From Bog-473 sp963750075 (GTDB lineage: Bacteria; Actinomycetota; Acidimicrobiia; Acidimicrobiales; RAAP-2), in NCBI GenBank assembly GCA_963750075.1, contig CAVVPG010000001.1, positions 1,054,001 to 1,118,000 of the forward strand: DNA of 64,000 bases. The letters are read 5' to 3'. This document shows, in pieces, positions 1-8,881 of the stretch. The notes under the pieces were generated by a model that saw nothing but the letters and a program-made list of their open reading frames with translations, did not search any database and was not told where the DNA came from. Every line of letters begins with the position of its first letter. The first letter of the stretch is position 1. The position numbers were made by a program, and so were the translations under genes.

Positions 1-539
1 GCTTCACCCCGGTCGACATGGTGCGCCAGGTCGTCGGTGTGGGCAGCGTCGGCATGCTCGTCTACCTGGTGCTCCTCACCGGCCGCTCGGGTGCCGACCC
101 CCTCTTCCTGCAGTGCAAGCAGGCCGGGCTCTCGGTCTACGAGCCGCACACGTACCCGAGCCAGTACGACAACCACGGTGCCCGGGTCATCGCCGGCAAG
201 CGGATGGTCCAGAGCGCGACCGACATGTTCGTCGGGTGGGGCTCGCTCTCCGGGAGGGACTTCTACGTGCGCCAGTACCGCGACATGAAGGTGATCCCGA
301 CGACCGACCTGATCGCGCCGGTGCTCGTGCAGTTCGCGACGGCGTGTGGCAACGCCCTGGCCCGTGCCCACGCCCGCTCCGGCGACCCCGTGGCCATCGA
401 TGCCTACATGGGGAGGAGCGACGCCTTCACCAGAGCCATGCGGAGGTTCGCCCGCCGCTACGCCGACCAGAACGAACGGGACCACGCGCAGCTCGTGGCG
501 GGCATCCGGCGGGGCATGGTGGACGGCGCGCCGGACTGA
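1..539 (+). CDS. DUF2252 family protein, C-terminal part (5' end outside window)
   Basis: The open frame enters from the left edge (first whole codon at 3) and ends in TGA at 537-539, giving about 178 residues. By eye it matches the last third of the complete DUF2252 protein at 52392-53750. Shared blocks are VGVGSVG, DPLFLQ, YVRQ-x-RDMK, ALARAHAR, YMGRS-x-AF and YADQN-x-RD. Family members are usually 430-470 residues and have no established activity, so only the C-terminal part is visible here. The gene converges on nuoN with about 32 bp between stops; no strong hairpin is obvious there. The identity is secure from the paralogue; the function is unknown. Confidence 0.85.
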   Translation, partial: FTPVDMVRQVVGVGSVGMLVYLVLLTGRSGADPLFLQCKQAGLSVYEPHTYPSQYDNHGARVIAGKRMVQSATDMFVGWGSLSGRDFYVRQYRDMKVIPTTDLIAPVLVQFATACGNALARAHARSGDPVAIDAYMGRSDAFTRAMRRFARRYADQNERDHAQLVAGIRRGMVDGAPD

Positions 540-571
540 TGGAGCGGCCGGTCGCTCGAGCCCGGGCCCGC

Positions 572-2298
572 CTACTTGGGCAGGAACAGCAGCGTGGCGT
601 GGTTGGCGAAGTCGATGAGCGGCTGGGGCCACACGCCGAAGAGCACCGTCACCCCCGTGCAGAGACCGATGGCCAGGCCGGCGAGCGCCGGCACCGGCTC
701 GGGCTCGGGCTCGGCGGGAACCGCCTCGCCCGCCGCCGCCTCGTCGGCCAGCAGGATCTGGTCGTTGAGCGTGGTCACCGCACCGGTGACCGCCGCCGGC
801 GTCGCCCACTCGGGCGCCGCGCCCCGTCACCGACGGGCGTGGCCGCCGTGATGAGGCCGCCACCCACCAGGCCGCCCTCGCGGCTGGGCGCCGCGGAGCC
901 TGCCGTGCCGCCCTCGGCCTCCCCCAGTCCGCCTCCGGCGTACATGAGCACGGCGACCCGAAGGTAGAAGTAGGCAGCCACGACGGCGGTCACCATGGCG
1001 ATGGCGCCCAGCGGCACGTCCCCGGCCTCGACGGCGGCGAAGACAACCTGCACCTTGGCCCACAGGCCCGTCGTGAACGGCGCGCCCGCCTGGGCCAGCA
1101 GCAGCACCGCCAGCGCCAGGGCGAGCACCGGCTGGCGCCCGGCCAGGCCGCGGTAGCGGGCCAGGTCGTGGTCGCCGTCGCCCCGCCGGCCGAGCACGGT
1201 CACGATGGCGAAGCTGCCGATGGCCATGAACATGTAGACGAAGAGGTAGTAGAGGGACGCGCTGACACCCCGCGCTGTGCCCGCCACCACGCCGAGGAGG
1301 ATGAACCCCGCGTGGTTGATGGACGAGTAGGCCAGCATCCGCTTCACGTCGCGCTGGCGCAGCGCGACGAACGCGCCGAGGACGAGCGAGAGCACCGCCA
1401 GCCCGTAGACGATCGGGCGCCAGTCCGTCGACACCACGCCGAAGGACGAGATGAGCACCCGGAGCATGGCGGCGAAGGCGCCCGCCTTGGCCACGGCCGC
1501 CATGAATCCCGTGACCGGCGACGGCGCCCCCTGGTACACGTCGGGCGTCCACATGTGGAACGGCACCGCCGCGATCTTGAAGGAGAAGCCGACCAGCATC
1601 AGGGCCAGCCCGGCCAGCAGAAGGCCGTTGCTCAGGACCACGTTCTTGGAGAGGAAGTCGGCGATCTGGGTCAGGTTCGTCGAGCCGGTCGCCCCGTAGG
1701 TGAGCGCGATCCCGTAGACGAAGATGGCCGAGGAGAAACTGCCCAGAATGAAGTACTTGAGGGCCGCCTCGCCGGACGCGGCGCGGCGGTAGTTGAAGGC
1801 GGCCAGCACGTAGAGGGCGATGGAGAGGATCTCCAGGCCCAGGAACACGATGATGAGGTCGTTCGCCATCGCCATCAACATGGCGCCCGACGCCGACACC
1901 ATCGCCAGCACGTGGAACTCGGCCCCCTGCACGCCCTCCCGGCGCAGGTACCCGTCGGCCACCAGCGCGCTGAGCAGCATGGCGATGGCCACCAGCATGG
2001 TCACGAGGACGCTGAAGCCGTCCATGACGACCGCCTGCTTTATGTAGGTGTGCGGCCCGTGCTCCTGCACGTCGGACCACTGCCAGAGGGCGACACCGAG
2101 GGCGCCGGCCGAGATCCCGACGGTCGCCACCGTGCTCACGCGCACCCGCAGGGGCGTGCGCACGAGCGACGCCACCCCCAGGAGCACGATGGCCCCGCCG
2201 ATCATGATGATCGGCGGCAGGATGGAGAGCCAGCGGATCGGGGGGACCGGGATGCCCTGCGAGGCCGAGTGGGTGGCGGCGAGAAGGGGAGCGATCAC
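572..2298 (-). CDS. nuoN: NADH-quinone oxidoreductase subunit N (single-base frameshift near the 3' end)
   Basis: Antiporter-like membrane subunit of complex I, one of three proton-pumping subunits. About 14 hydrophobic segments are visible, with the family block KIAAVPFHMWTPDVYQGAP and a lysine in RQRDVKRMLAYSSINHAG. ATG at 2298 overlaps the nuoM stop by 4 bp. The first frame reads to a stop at 775, but its last ~20 residues are Arg-rich and unlike the family. The expected end (ALAGLAIGL..VLFGVWPQPL) lies in another frame that ends at 572. The frames join if one base is restored near 811-826 (minus-strand GGGGCGCGG). The corrected product is about 575 residues. Last gene of the operon. Confidence 0.93.
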
Positions 2299-3845
2299 TT
2301 CGTCCCCTCCACGCCCTTGACCGCCACCGGCGGCTCGGAGTGGCCCGTCTGCGACTCGACGTGCGCGATGAGCTGGTTCACCGAGGGGTTGATCCGGTCG
2401 AGCACCGGCTTGGGGTAGACGCCGAGGAAGACGATCAGGATGACGAGCGGCGCCATGACCAGGCGCTCGAGCAGGGCCAGGTCACGCGTCTTCTCGTCCG
2501 CCTCGCGCGGCGTGCCGTGGAACACCTGCTGGTAGGCCCACAGCAGGTAGATGGCGGCCACGATCACCCCGAGCACGGCCACCACCGCCCACCAGCGGTG
2601 CGTGATGAACGTGCCCGAGAGCACGAGGAACTCGCTGACGAAGCCGTTCAGCCCCGGCACGCCGATGGAGGCCATCATGACCACGGTGAACACGCCGGCC
2701 AGGACGGGCGCCGCCTTCTGCAGCCCGCGCAGCTCGCCCGCCTGCCAGGTCCCCCGGCGCTGGTAGATGAAGCCGATGAGGATGAAGAGCGCGCCGACGA
2801 TGAGGCCGTGGTTGAGCATGAGGAGCACGCCGCCCGCCAGCCCCTGCGTGCTCAGCGCGATCGTCCCCAGAGCGATGAAGCCGATCTGCGCCAGCGACGA
2901 GTAGGTCACCAGCCGCTTCAGGTCCCGCTGGGCGCAGGCGACGATGGCGCCGTAGACGATGCCGATCACGGCCAGCGTGAGGAGCAGCGGAGCGAGCGTC
3001 CGCGTGGCGTGGGGGAACAGGCTGAGGTCGAAGCGGATGATGCCGTAGGTGCCCAGCTTGGCCAGCACGCCCGAGAGCAGGACCGAGCCCTCCTCGGGCG
3101 CCTCCGTGTAGGCGTCGGGGGACCAGGTGTGCAGCGGGAACAGGGGTGCCTTGACCGCGAAGGCCGCCGTGAAGGCCAGGAACAGCAGGATCTCTGTCGA
3201 CGACGACAGGTGCGTCTGCATGAGCGGGCCGAGCGAGAAGGTCAGGTAGCCGTACTGCGACTGGTGGATGAAGGCCAGGGCGAGGATGCCCACGAGCAGG
3301 AAGGCCGAGCCGAGGAAGGTGTAGAGGAAGAACTTGATGGCGGCGTAGGCCCGCCGCTGGTGGCCCCACCCGGCGATGATGAAATAGGAGGGTACGAGCG
3401 TCAGCTCGAACATGAAGAAGAACACGATGAGGTCGAGCGAGAGGAAGCTCCCCATCACGGCGGCCTCGAGCAGGAGGATCCAGGCGAAGTAGGTCCGGGC
3501 GTTCTCGCGGTTGCGACCGAGCACGATGGCGAGGGGGAACAGCAGGCCGGTGAGCAGGACCAGGAAGATGGAGATCCCGTCGACCCCCAGGTACCAGTGC
3601 ACCCCGAGGCTGGTGCCGGTGTAGGTGTGGTCGGAGACGAGCTGGAACCCTCCGTCGTGCTCCCGCATGGTCACCATCGCCGCGACGGCGATGACCAGGG
3701 TGGCCAGCGACACCAGGACGGCGAGCGCGTAGGCGCCTTCGCGCTGCCGCTCGAAGTCCTTGTAGAGGCCGAGCAGCCCGAGGGCGAGCGCGCCCGCGCC
3801 GGGCAGGAGGACCAGCAGGGTCAGGAAGGGCACGGTGTGCGTCAT
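2295..3845 (-). CDS. nuoM: NADH-quinone oxidoreductase subunit M
   Basis: Antiporter-like proton-pumping subunit of complex I in the cytoplasmic membrane, 516 residues, the usual size. The start chosen is ATG at 3845, which overlaps the nuoL stop in an ATGA; the frame stays open far upstream, but that part lies inside nuoL. Family blocks include a Glu-containing MFELTLVPSYFIIAGWG segment, VKAPLFPLHTWSPDAYTEAP and LKRLVTYSSLAQIGF. The C-terminus (AVKGVEGTK) is hydrophilic and its stop overlaps the nuoN start. No defects seen. Confidence 0.97.
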   Translation of the reverse strand: MTHTVPFLTLLVLLPGAGALALGLLGLYKDFERQREGAYALAVLVSLATLVIAVAAMVTMREHDGGFQLVSDHTYTGTSLGVHWYLGVDGISIFLVLLTGLLFPLAIVLGRNRENARTYFAWILLLEAAVMGSFLSLDLIVFFFMFELTLVPSYFIIAGWGHQRRAYAAIKFFLYTFLGSAFLLVGILALAFIHQSQYGYLTFSLGPLMQTHLSSSTEILLFLAFTAAFAVKAPLFPLHTWSPDAYTEAPEEGSVLLSGVLAKLGTYGIIRFDLSLFPHATRTLAPLLLTLAVIGIVYGAIVACAQRDLKRLVTYSSLAQIGFIALGTIALSTQGLAGGVLLMLNHGLIVGALFILIGFIYQRRGTWQAGELRGLQKAAPVLAGVFTVVMMASIGVPGLNGFVSEFLVLSGTFITHRWWAVVAVLGVIVAAIYLLWAYQQVFHGTPREADEKTRDLALLERLVMAPLVILIVFLGVYPKPVLDRINPSVNQLIAHVESQTGHSEPPVAVKGVEGTK

Positions 3846-5758
3846 CCCCACCACGTCCGGCTCAGCATGAAGGCGATGATGAGCGCCATGCCGATGGCGA
3901 TCCCCAGCGCGTAGTTGCGGGCGTAGCCGGTCTGCAGCTTGCGCGCCGCCGTACCGGTCGCCTTGGCCAGGTGCGCGGTGCCGTTGACGGCGCCGTCGAT
4001 GACGCGGGCGTCGACCACCCAGGCGAGGAACGTGGCCAGCCGCTGGCTCGGCCGCCCGATGACGGTGTCGTAGGCGTCGTCCCAGTACCAGACCCGCTGC
4101 AGGAACGCCGGCTCGAGCGCCGGCTTGTCGACGGTGGCGCCGCGCCACAGCCAGACGGCCACGATCACGCCGATGATCGCCGCCGCGGTGTCGGTCAGGG
4201 CCAGCGCCCACTCCGCGCCGGCCGTCAGGTTGTCGCTGTAGAGCGTGCCGCTGAACACGGGCGCCAGCCAGCTCTCGAGGTCGTGCGTGTGCACCCAGGG
4301 CAGGTTGAGCAGTCCGCCGAAGAACGCGAAGAAGGCGAGGACGATGAGGGGGATTCGCATGACCCAGGGCGATTCGTGCGGGGCGTGCAGCGGCGGCTCG
4401 CCGTGCGGGCCCGGCTTGTCGAAGCGGGGCTCGCCGCCGAAGGCGAGGACCTCCAGCCGGCTCATGTAGTACGCGGTGAGCACGGCGGTGACGAGGCCGA
4501 TGGCCCACAGCACCTTGTAGTGGGCGAAAGCGTTGTCCAGCACGTCGCCCTTGGCCCAGAAGCCCGACAGCGGCGGGATGCCCGCGATGGCGAGGAAGCC
4601 GATGGTGAAGGTGACCGTGGTCCAGCGCATGTAGCGGCGCAGCGCGCCCATGCGCTTGAGGTCCTGCTCGTCCTCGAGCCCGTGGATGACCGAGCCCGCG
4701 CCGAGGAACAGCAGCCCCTTGAAGAAGGCGTGGCACACCATGAGGAAGATGGCGGCCACGTACGCGCCGGTGCCGACGGCCAGCACCATGTAGCCGATCT
4801 GCGAGATGGTGGAGAAGGCCAGCACCTTCTTGATGTCCTGCTGCGCGCAGGCGATGGTCGCCGCCACGAAGGCCGTGACCGCGCCGATGGAGGCGATCAC
4901 CACCGTGGCGGGCGTGGTGAGGTGCAGCAGCGGGTTCATCCGGCACAGCAGGTACACCCCTGCCGTGACCATGGTGGCGGCGTGGATCAGCGCGGAGACC
5001 GGGGTCGGGCCCTCCATGGCGTCGGGCAGCCAGTTGAACAGCGGGATCTGGGCCGACTTCCCGGTGGCGGCGAGGAACAGCAGGAGCACCGCGGCCGTGG
5101 CCGTGCCCCCGCCCAGGTGGGACAGCTGCCCGAAGATGCCGCCGCCGGGCCCGCTCTCGTACTGGACCGTCCCCGTCTTCTCGAAGATCAGGAAGATGGC
5201 GAGCAGGAAGCCGGCGTCGCCGATGCGGTTGTAGATGAAGGCTTTCTTGCCCGCCGAGGCCGCCGACTCGCGCTGGAACCAGAAGGCCACCAGGAAGTAG
5301 GAGCAGACGCCCACGCCCTCCCACCCCACGAAGGTCAGCAGCAGGTTGTCCCCCAGCACCAGGAGGAGCATGGAGAACACGAACAGGTTCAGGTAGATGA
5401 AGAACTTCGAGTAGTCGCGGTCGCTCTTCATGTAGCCGATGGAGTACAGGTGGATGAGCGCGCTGACCCCGGTGACGAACATGCACATCGTCATGGACAG
5501 CGGGTCGACCAGGGTCCCCACCGGAACCGACAGCCCGCCGGACTGGAACCAGGTGAAGTAGGTGTGGACCACCAACCGGTGGTCGGCGGGCAGGGCCATG
5601 AGGCCGGCCAGCACGATGCAGGCCACGACGAACGCCCCGCCCACGGCGATGGTCCCGACCCAGCCGGCCACCGGGTCGCCGATCTTGCGCCCGAACGCGA
5701 CGAGGAAGAGGAAGCCCGCCAGCGGGAAGAGCAGCATCAGGTAGGCGGCGTGGACCAC
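3842..5758 (-). CDS. nuoL: NADH-quinone oxidoreductase subunit L
   Basis: Largest antiporter-like subunit of complex I (638 residues), carrying the long lateral helix of the membrane arm. It starts at GTG 5758, 2 bp after nuoK. Diagnostic blocks are LVDPLSMTMCMFVTGVSALI, DNLLLTFVGWEGVGVCSYFL, KSAQIPLFNWLPDAMEGPTP and DIKKVLAFSTISQIGYM, followed by the extended C-terminal region typical of NuoL. The stop overlaps the nuoM ATG. No frame problem. Confidence 0.97.
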   Translation of the reverse strand: MVHAAYLMLLFPLAGFLFLVAFGRKIGDPVAGWVGTIAVGGAFVVACIVLAGLMALPADHRLVVHTYFTWFQSGGLSVPVGTLVDPLSMTMCMFVTGVSALIHLYSIGYMKSDRDYSKFFIYLNLFVFSMLLLVLGDNLLLTFVGWEGVGVCSYFLVAFWFQRESAASAGKKAFIYNRIGDAGFLLAIFLIFEKTGTVQYESGPGGGIFGQLSHLGGGTATAAVLLLFLAATGKSAQIPLFNWLPDAMEGPTPVSALIHAATMVTAGVYLLCRMNPLLHLTTPATVVIASIGAVTAFVAATIACAQQDIKKVLAFSTISQIGYMVLAVGTGAYVAAIFLMVCHAFFKGLLFLGAGSVIHGLEDEQDLKRMGALRRYMRWTTVTFTIGFLAIAGIPPLSGFWAKGDVLDNAFAHYKVLWAIGLVTAVLTAYYMSRLEVLAFGGEPRFDKPGPHGEPPLHAPHESPWVMRIPLIVLAFFAFFGGLLNLPWVHTHDLESWLAPVFSGTLYSDNLTAGAEWALALTDTAAAIIGVIVAVWLWRGATVDKPALEPAFLQRVWYWDDAYDTVIGRPSQRLATFLAWVVDARVIDGAVNGTAHLAKATGTAARKLQTGYARNYALGIAIGMALIIAFMLSRTWWG

Positions 5759-5760
5759 GG

Positions 5761-6066
5761 TCAGCCCCTCAGCGAGTCCAGGTCGTCCGCCACGGTCGTG
5801 GCGCGCCGGCGGAAGTTGGTCACCACGATGCCGAGGCCGACGACGACCTCGGCGGCCGCCACCACGAGCACGAAGAAGACGACGGCCTGGCCACCGATGT
5901 CATGGAGCATGCGGGCGAAGGTGACGAAGGTGAGGTTGGCCGCGTTGAGCATCAGCTCGATGCACATGAACATGATCAGCACGTTGCGGCGCACCAGGAG
6001 CCCGATGGCGCCGATGGTGAAGACGACGGCGGCCAGGCCGAGGTACCAGGCTCCCGAGAGGCTCAT
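5761..6066 (-). CDS. nuoK: NADH-quinone oxidoreductase subunit K
   Basis: Small three-helix membrane subunit (101 residues, the normal length). The two membrane-embedded glutamates of the proton path are visible, in MFMCIELMLNAANL and VVAAAEVVVGLGI. It starts with ATG at 6066, overlapping the nuoJ stop. The C-terminal tail (FRRRATTVADDLDSLRG) is typical of high-GC Gram-positive NuoK. It lies between nuoJ and nuoL, as in the canonical operon. Confidence 0.97.
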   Translation of the reverse strand: MSLSGAWYLGLAAVVFTIGAIGLLVRRNVLIMFMCIELMLNAANLTFVTFARMLHDIGGQAVVFFVLVVAAAEVVVGLGIVVTNFRRRATTVADDLDSLRG

Positions 6067-6689
6067 GCGGGCAGCTCGCTCTCGGAGGCGTCGTCCTGGT
6101 CGGCGTGGACGGTCGGCGGCCGGCGGGCCAGGACGACCGCGCCGACCACCGCGATCACGAGGAGCGCGGCCGTGGCCTCGAACGCGAAGAGGTAGGTGGT
6201 GAAGAGCTGCTTGCCCAGCTGGGCGGGCTCACCGGCCGGCGAGTTCGCGCCGGCGACGTGCCCCTGGATCGGCCCCACCACCTGCCGGGCGCCGGTGACC
6301 CAGTGCGCCGTGGCCGCCATGGCCAGGACGCCGCCCAAGGTGATGGCCGAGAAGACGAAGGCGAGCGGGCGCTGCCCGATGAGCGGCTCGACGTTGATGT
6401 CCTCGGCACGGTCGACCCCGAGGAACATGATCACGAAGAGGAAGAGGACGACGATGGCGCCGGCGTAGACGATGATCTGGACCGCGGCGAGGAAGTCCGC
6501 CTGCTGCTCGATGAAGAGCACGGCGACGCCGAAGAGCGTCATCACGAGGCTCAGCGCGGCGTGCACGGGGTTGCTCGAGGTGACGACCCCGACGGCACCG
6601 ACCAGGATCACCGCCGCGGCGGCGGCGAAGACCAGGATGTCGGGCCAGGCGGGGCGCGTCGAAGCCAGCATGAGGGCGGCGTGGAGCAT
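6063..6689 (-). CDS. nuoJ: NADH-quinone oxidoreductase subunit J
   Basis: Membrane subunit of complex I (208 residues) with five predicted helices. The conserved third-helix region is clear: VVTSSNPVHAALSLVMTLFG followed by QADFLAAVQIIVYAGAIVVL. The last ~30 residues are a charged cytoplasmic tail (HADQDDASESELPA). It starts 3 bp after nuoI and its stop overlaps the nuoK ATG. Confidence 0.96.
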   Translation of the reverse strand: MLHAALMLASTRPAWPDILVFAAAAAVILVGAVGVVTSSNPVHAALSLVMTLFGVAVLFIEQQADFLAAVQIIVYAGAIVVLFLFVIMFLGVDRAEDINVEPLIGQRPLAFVFSAITLGGVLAMAATAHWVTGARQVVGPIQGHVAGANSPAGEPAQLGKQLFTTYLFAFEATAALLVIAVVGAVVLARRPPTVHADQDDASESELPA

Positions 6690-6692
6690 GGA

Positions 6693-7601
6693 TCAGTCGC
6701 TGCCCTCGGGTTCGAACCCGGTCCCGCCATCGACCGCGCCGACCCGCGCCGCTCCGCCCGTCTTGGCTTCCTTCGCCTCGGCCTTGGCCGCCTTGCGCGA
6801 CGCCCGCAGCTCCTTCATGCGGGTCCGGGTGGCGTCCATCTTCTTGCGGTTGCGGGCCGCACCCTCCTTGGCCCGCCAGATGCGCCCCTGCATGCCGCGG
6901 TGGGCCAGCGGGATGTCCTCGTCGAGCAGGTGCGCCTCGAGCACCTCGCGCAGCGGCTTGGTGCCGGTGAGCTCGTCGTCACGCCGGCCGGACTGGCCGC
7001 CCTCGGGCGTGCGCACGCCGTAGCCGAGCTCGCCGGACCACTGGACCTCGCCCTCGTAGGCGGCACTGCCCGAGGGGGAGGTGGCTCGCATCCACCCCGA
7101 CGTCATCAGGTCGTCGCCCTCGCGCCAGTCCTCCCAGGGGAGCTTCTTGGGCGTGCCGTCGTCGTTCACCAGGAGCTCGTTCTTGGTGTAGATGGCGTCG
7201 GAGCGGTTGGTGAAGGAGAACTCGAACAGCTTGGACTCGGTGATGGCCTCGGTCGGGCAGGCCTCCACGCACATGTCGCAGTGGATGCAGCGCAGGAAGT
7301 TGATCTCGTACACGTAGCCGTAGCGCTCGCCCGGCGACACGGGGTGGTCGGGCGGGTTGTCCAGCCCGCGCACGTAGATGCAGTCGGCCGGGCACACCCC
7401 GGCGCAGAGCTCACAGCCGATGCACTTCTCCATGCCGTCCTCGTAGCGGTTGAGGACGTGGCGGCCGTGCTGGCGCGGGAACTTGGGCTTCTTCTCGTCC
7501 GGGTACGGGGTCGTGACCCGGGGCCGGGTCAGGTGCTGGAAGGTCAGCTTGAAGCCGCCCAGGAAGGAGAGCTGGTCCTTCATCTCGTCGCCCACACCCA
7601 C
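6693..7601 (-). CDS. nuoI: NADH-quinone oxidoreductase subunit I with long C-terminal extension
   Basis: Peripheral-arm ferredoxin subunit that relays electrons through two [4Fe-4S] clusters. Both cluster motifs are intact: CIGCELCAGVCPADC and CIHCDMCVEACP. GTG at 7601 shares its first base with the nuoH stop; an in-frame ATG lies six codons on. The protein is 302 residues, while common NuoI proteins are roughly 160-210. The extra ~100 residues after the ferredoxin core are hydrophilic and include a Lys/Arg/Ala-rich stretch (KELRASRKAAKAEAKEAK) followed by an acidic end. The reading frame is clean, so the extension looks real; its role is unknown. Confidence 0.96.
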   Translation of the reverse strand: MGVGDEMKDQLSFLGGFKLTFQHLTRPRVTTPYPDEKKPKFPRQHGRHVLNRYEDGMEKCIGCELCAGVCPADCIYVRGLDNPPDHPVSPGERYGYVYEINFLRCIHCDMCVEACPTEAITESKLFEFSFTNRSDAIYTKNELLVNDDGTPKKLPWEDWREGDDLMTSGWMRATSPSGSAAYEGEVQWSGELGYGVRTPEGGQSGRRDDELTGTKPLREVLEAHLLDEDIPLAHRGMQGRIWRAKEGAARNRKKMDATRTRMKELRASRKAAKAEAKEAKTGGAARVGAVDGGTGFEPEGSD

Positions 7602-8881
7602 TAGTCCTCACCTCCCGGCACCGGCTGCAGCGGGCTGAGCCGGGGCGCCCGTGTCACCCGCCGGCCGATGACCGGGATGACGACGTCCTCCTCGCTGCGG
7701 CCCGTCCCGAGCTGGTTGGCCCGCAGCAGGAGGCCGGCGGCCAGCAGGATGGCCGGCACCAGCAGCAGGCCGCCCCAGCCCCAGGCGATGATGGCGGCGA
7801 CCAGGAGCAGCCAGCCGAGGGTCATCGGGATGAGGCGCTTCCAGCCCAGGTCCATCAGCTGGTCGTAGCGCAGGCGCGGCAGGGCGGCGCGGAACCAGAC
7901 GTAGATGAAGCAGAAGGCCACCGTCTTGAGCAGGAAGTAGATGATCGGCATGTAGATGGTCGCCCCGGGGATGTGGAAGATGTAGCCGTTGGGGCCGCCG
8001 AAGAACAGCGTCACGACGATGGCCGACATGGTGATGGTGTTCATGAACTCGGCCAGGAAGAAGAGGCCGAAGCGGATCGACGAGTACTCGGTGTGGAAGC
8101 CGCCGACCAGCTCCTGCTCCGCCTCGGTGAGGTCGAACGGGGGCCGGGTGAGCTCGGCCGTGATGGCGATCATGAAGAAGACGAAGGGCAGGAAGCCGAG
8201 CCGGATGAGGTTCCAGTTCCAGAAGCCGTCGGCCTGCGAGGCCACGATGGCCCGGGTGGACAGCGAGCCGGTGACCAGCACCACCATGACCGTCGTCATG
8301 CCCAGCGCGGCCTCGTAGGAGATCACCTGCGCGGAGGCGCGCACCGAGCCGAGCAGCGGGTACTTCGAGCCCGAGGACCAGCCGGCCAGCATGACGCCGT
8401 AGACCGCGATGCCCGACATGGCGAGCACGAGCAGGATCCCCATGGGCGGGTCGGCAACCTGCAGCTCGAAGGTGTGGCCGGCGACCGTGATGACACCGCC
8501 GACGGGGACCACGGCGAAGATCAGCACCGCCGGGACCACCGAGAGGTACGGCGCCAGCTTGAAGACGAAGGCGTCGGCCCGGTCCGGCAGCAGGTCCTCC
8601 TTGAAGACGAGCTTGGTCCCGTCGGCCAGCGTCTGCAGCAGCCCCCACGGCCCGGCGCGGTTCGGCCCCACGCGGCTCTGCATGTCCGAGATCACCTTGC
8701 GCTCGAACCAGATCATCATCGCCGTCGCCACCAGCAGCGCCACGAAGGCCACCAGGCACTTGATGATGGTGATGACCCAGACCTCCCAGTTGAGGCCGAA
8801 GAAGTAGAGCGGGTCGCCGTTCCCGCTGTTGGCCGCGTGGGTCAGGGCGTTCGACGAGGTGGAGAGGAGGTCGGCGATCAC
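7601..8881 (-). CDS. nuoH: NADH-quinone oxidoreductase subunit H
   Basis: Membrane subunit at the joint between the two arms, lining the quinone channel; 426 residues, eight or more helices. Hallmarks are MIWFERKVISDMQSRVGPNR, GLLQTLADGTKLVFKED and a quinone-loop TRPPFDLTEAEQELVGGFHT block. The start is GTG at 8881, overlapping the nuoG stop in GTGA; the frame is open further up only as a shadow of nuoG. The C-terminal ~40 residues are a hydrophilic tail ending PVPGGED. Confidence 0.97.
   Translation of the reverse strand: MIADLLSTSSNALTHAANSGNGDPLYFFGLNWEVWVITIIKCLVAFVALLVATAMMIWFERKVISDMQSRVGPNRAGPWGLLQTLADGTKLVFKEDLLPDRADAFVFKLAPYLSVVPAVLIFAVVPVGGVITVAGHTFELQVADPPMGILLVLAMSGIAVYGVMLAGWSSGSKYPLLGSVRASAQVISYEAALGMTTVMVVLVTGSLSTRAIVASQADGFWNWNLIRLGFLPFVFFMIAITAELTRPPFDLTEAEQELVGGFHTEYSSIRFGLFFLAEFMNTITMSAIVVTLFFGGPNGYIFHIPGATIYMPIIYFLLKTVAFCFIYVWFRAALPRLRYDQLMDLGWKRLIPMTLGWLLLVAAIIAWGWGGLLLVPAILLAAGLLLRANQLGTGRSEEDVVIPVIGRRVTRAPRLSPLQPVPGGED

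Noticed and set aside
2340..6202. Very long open frames opposite the nuo genes
   Set aside because: They are antisense shadows caused by extreme GC content: Arg/Glu/His-rich, no family features, and fully covered by well-supported nuo genes.
6700..6735. tRNA-like T-arm sequence GGGTTCGAACCCGG followed by CCGCCA
   Set aside because: It lies inside the nuoI coding end, the stem does not pair correctly beyond the loop, and no acceptor or anticodon arms fit upstream.
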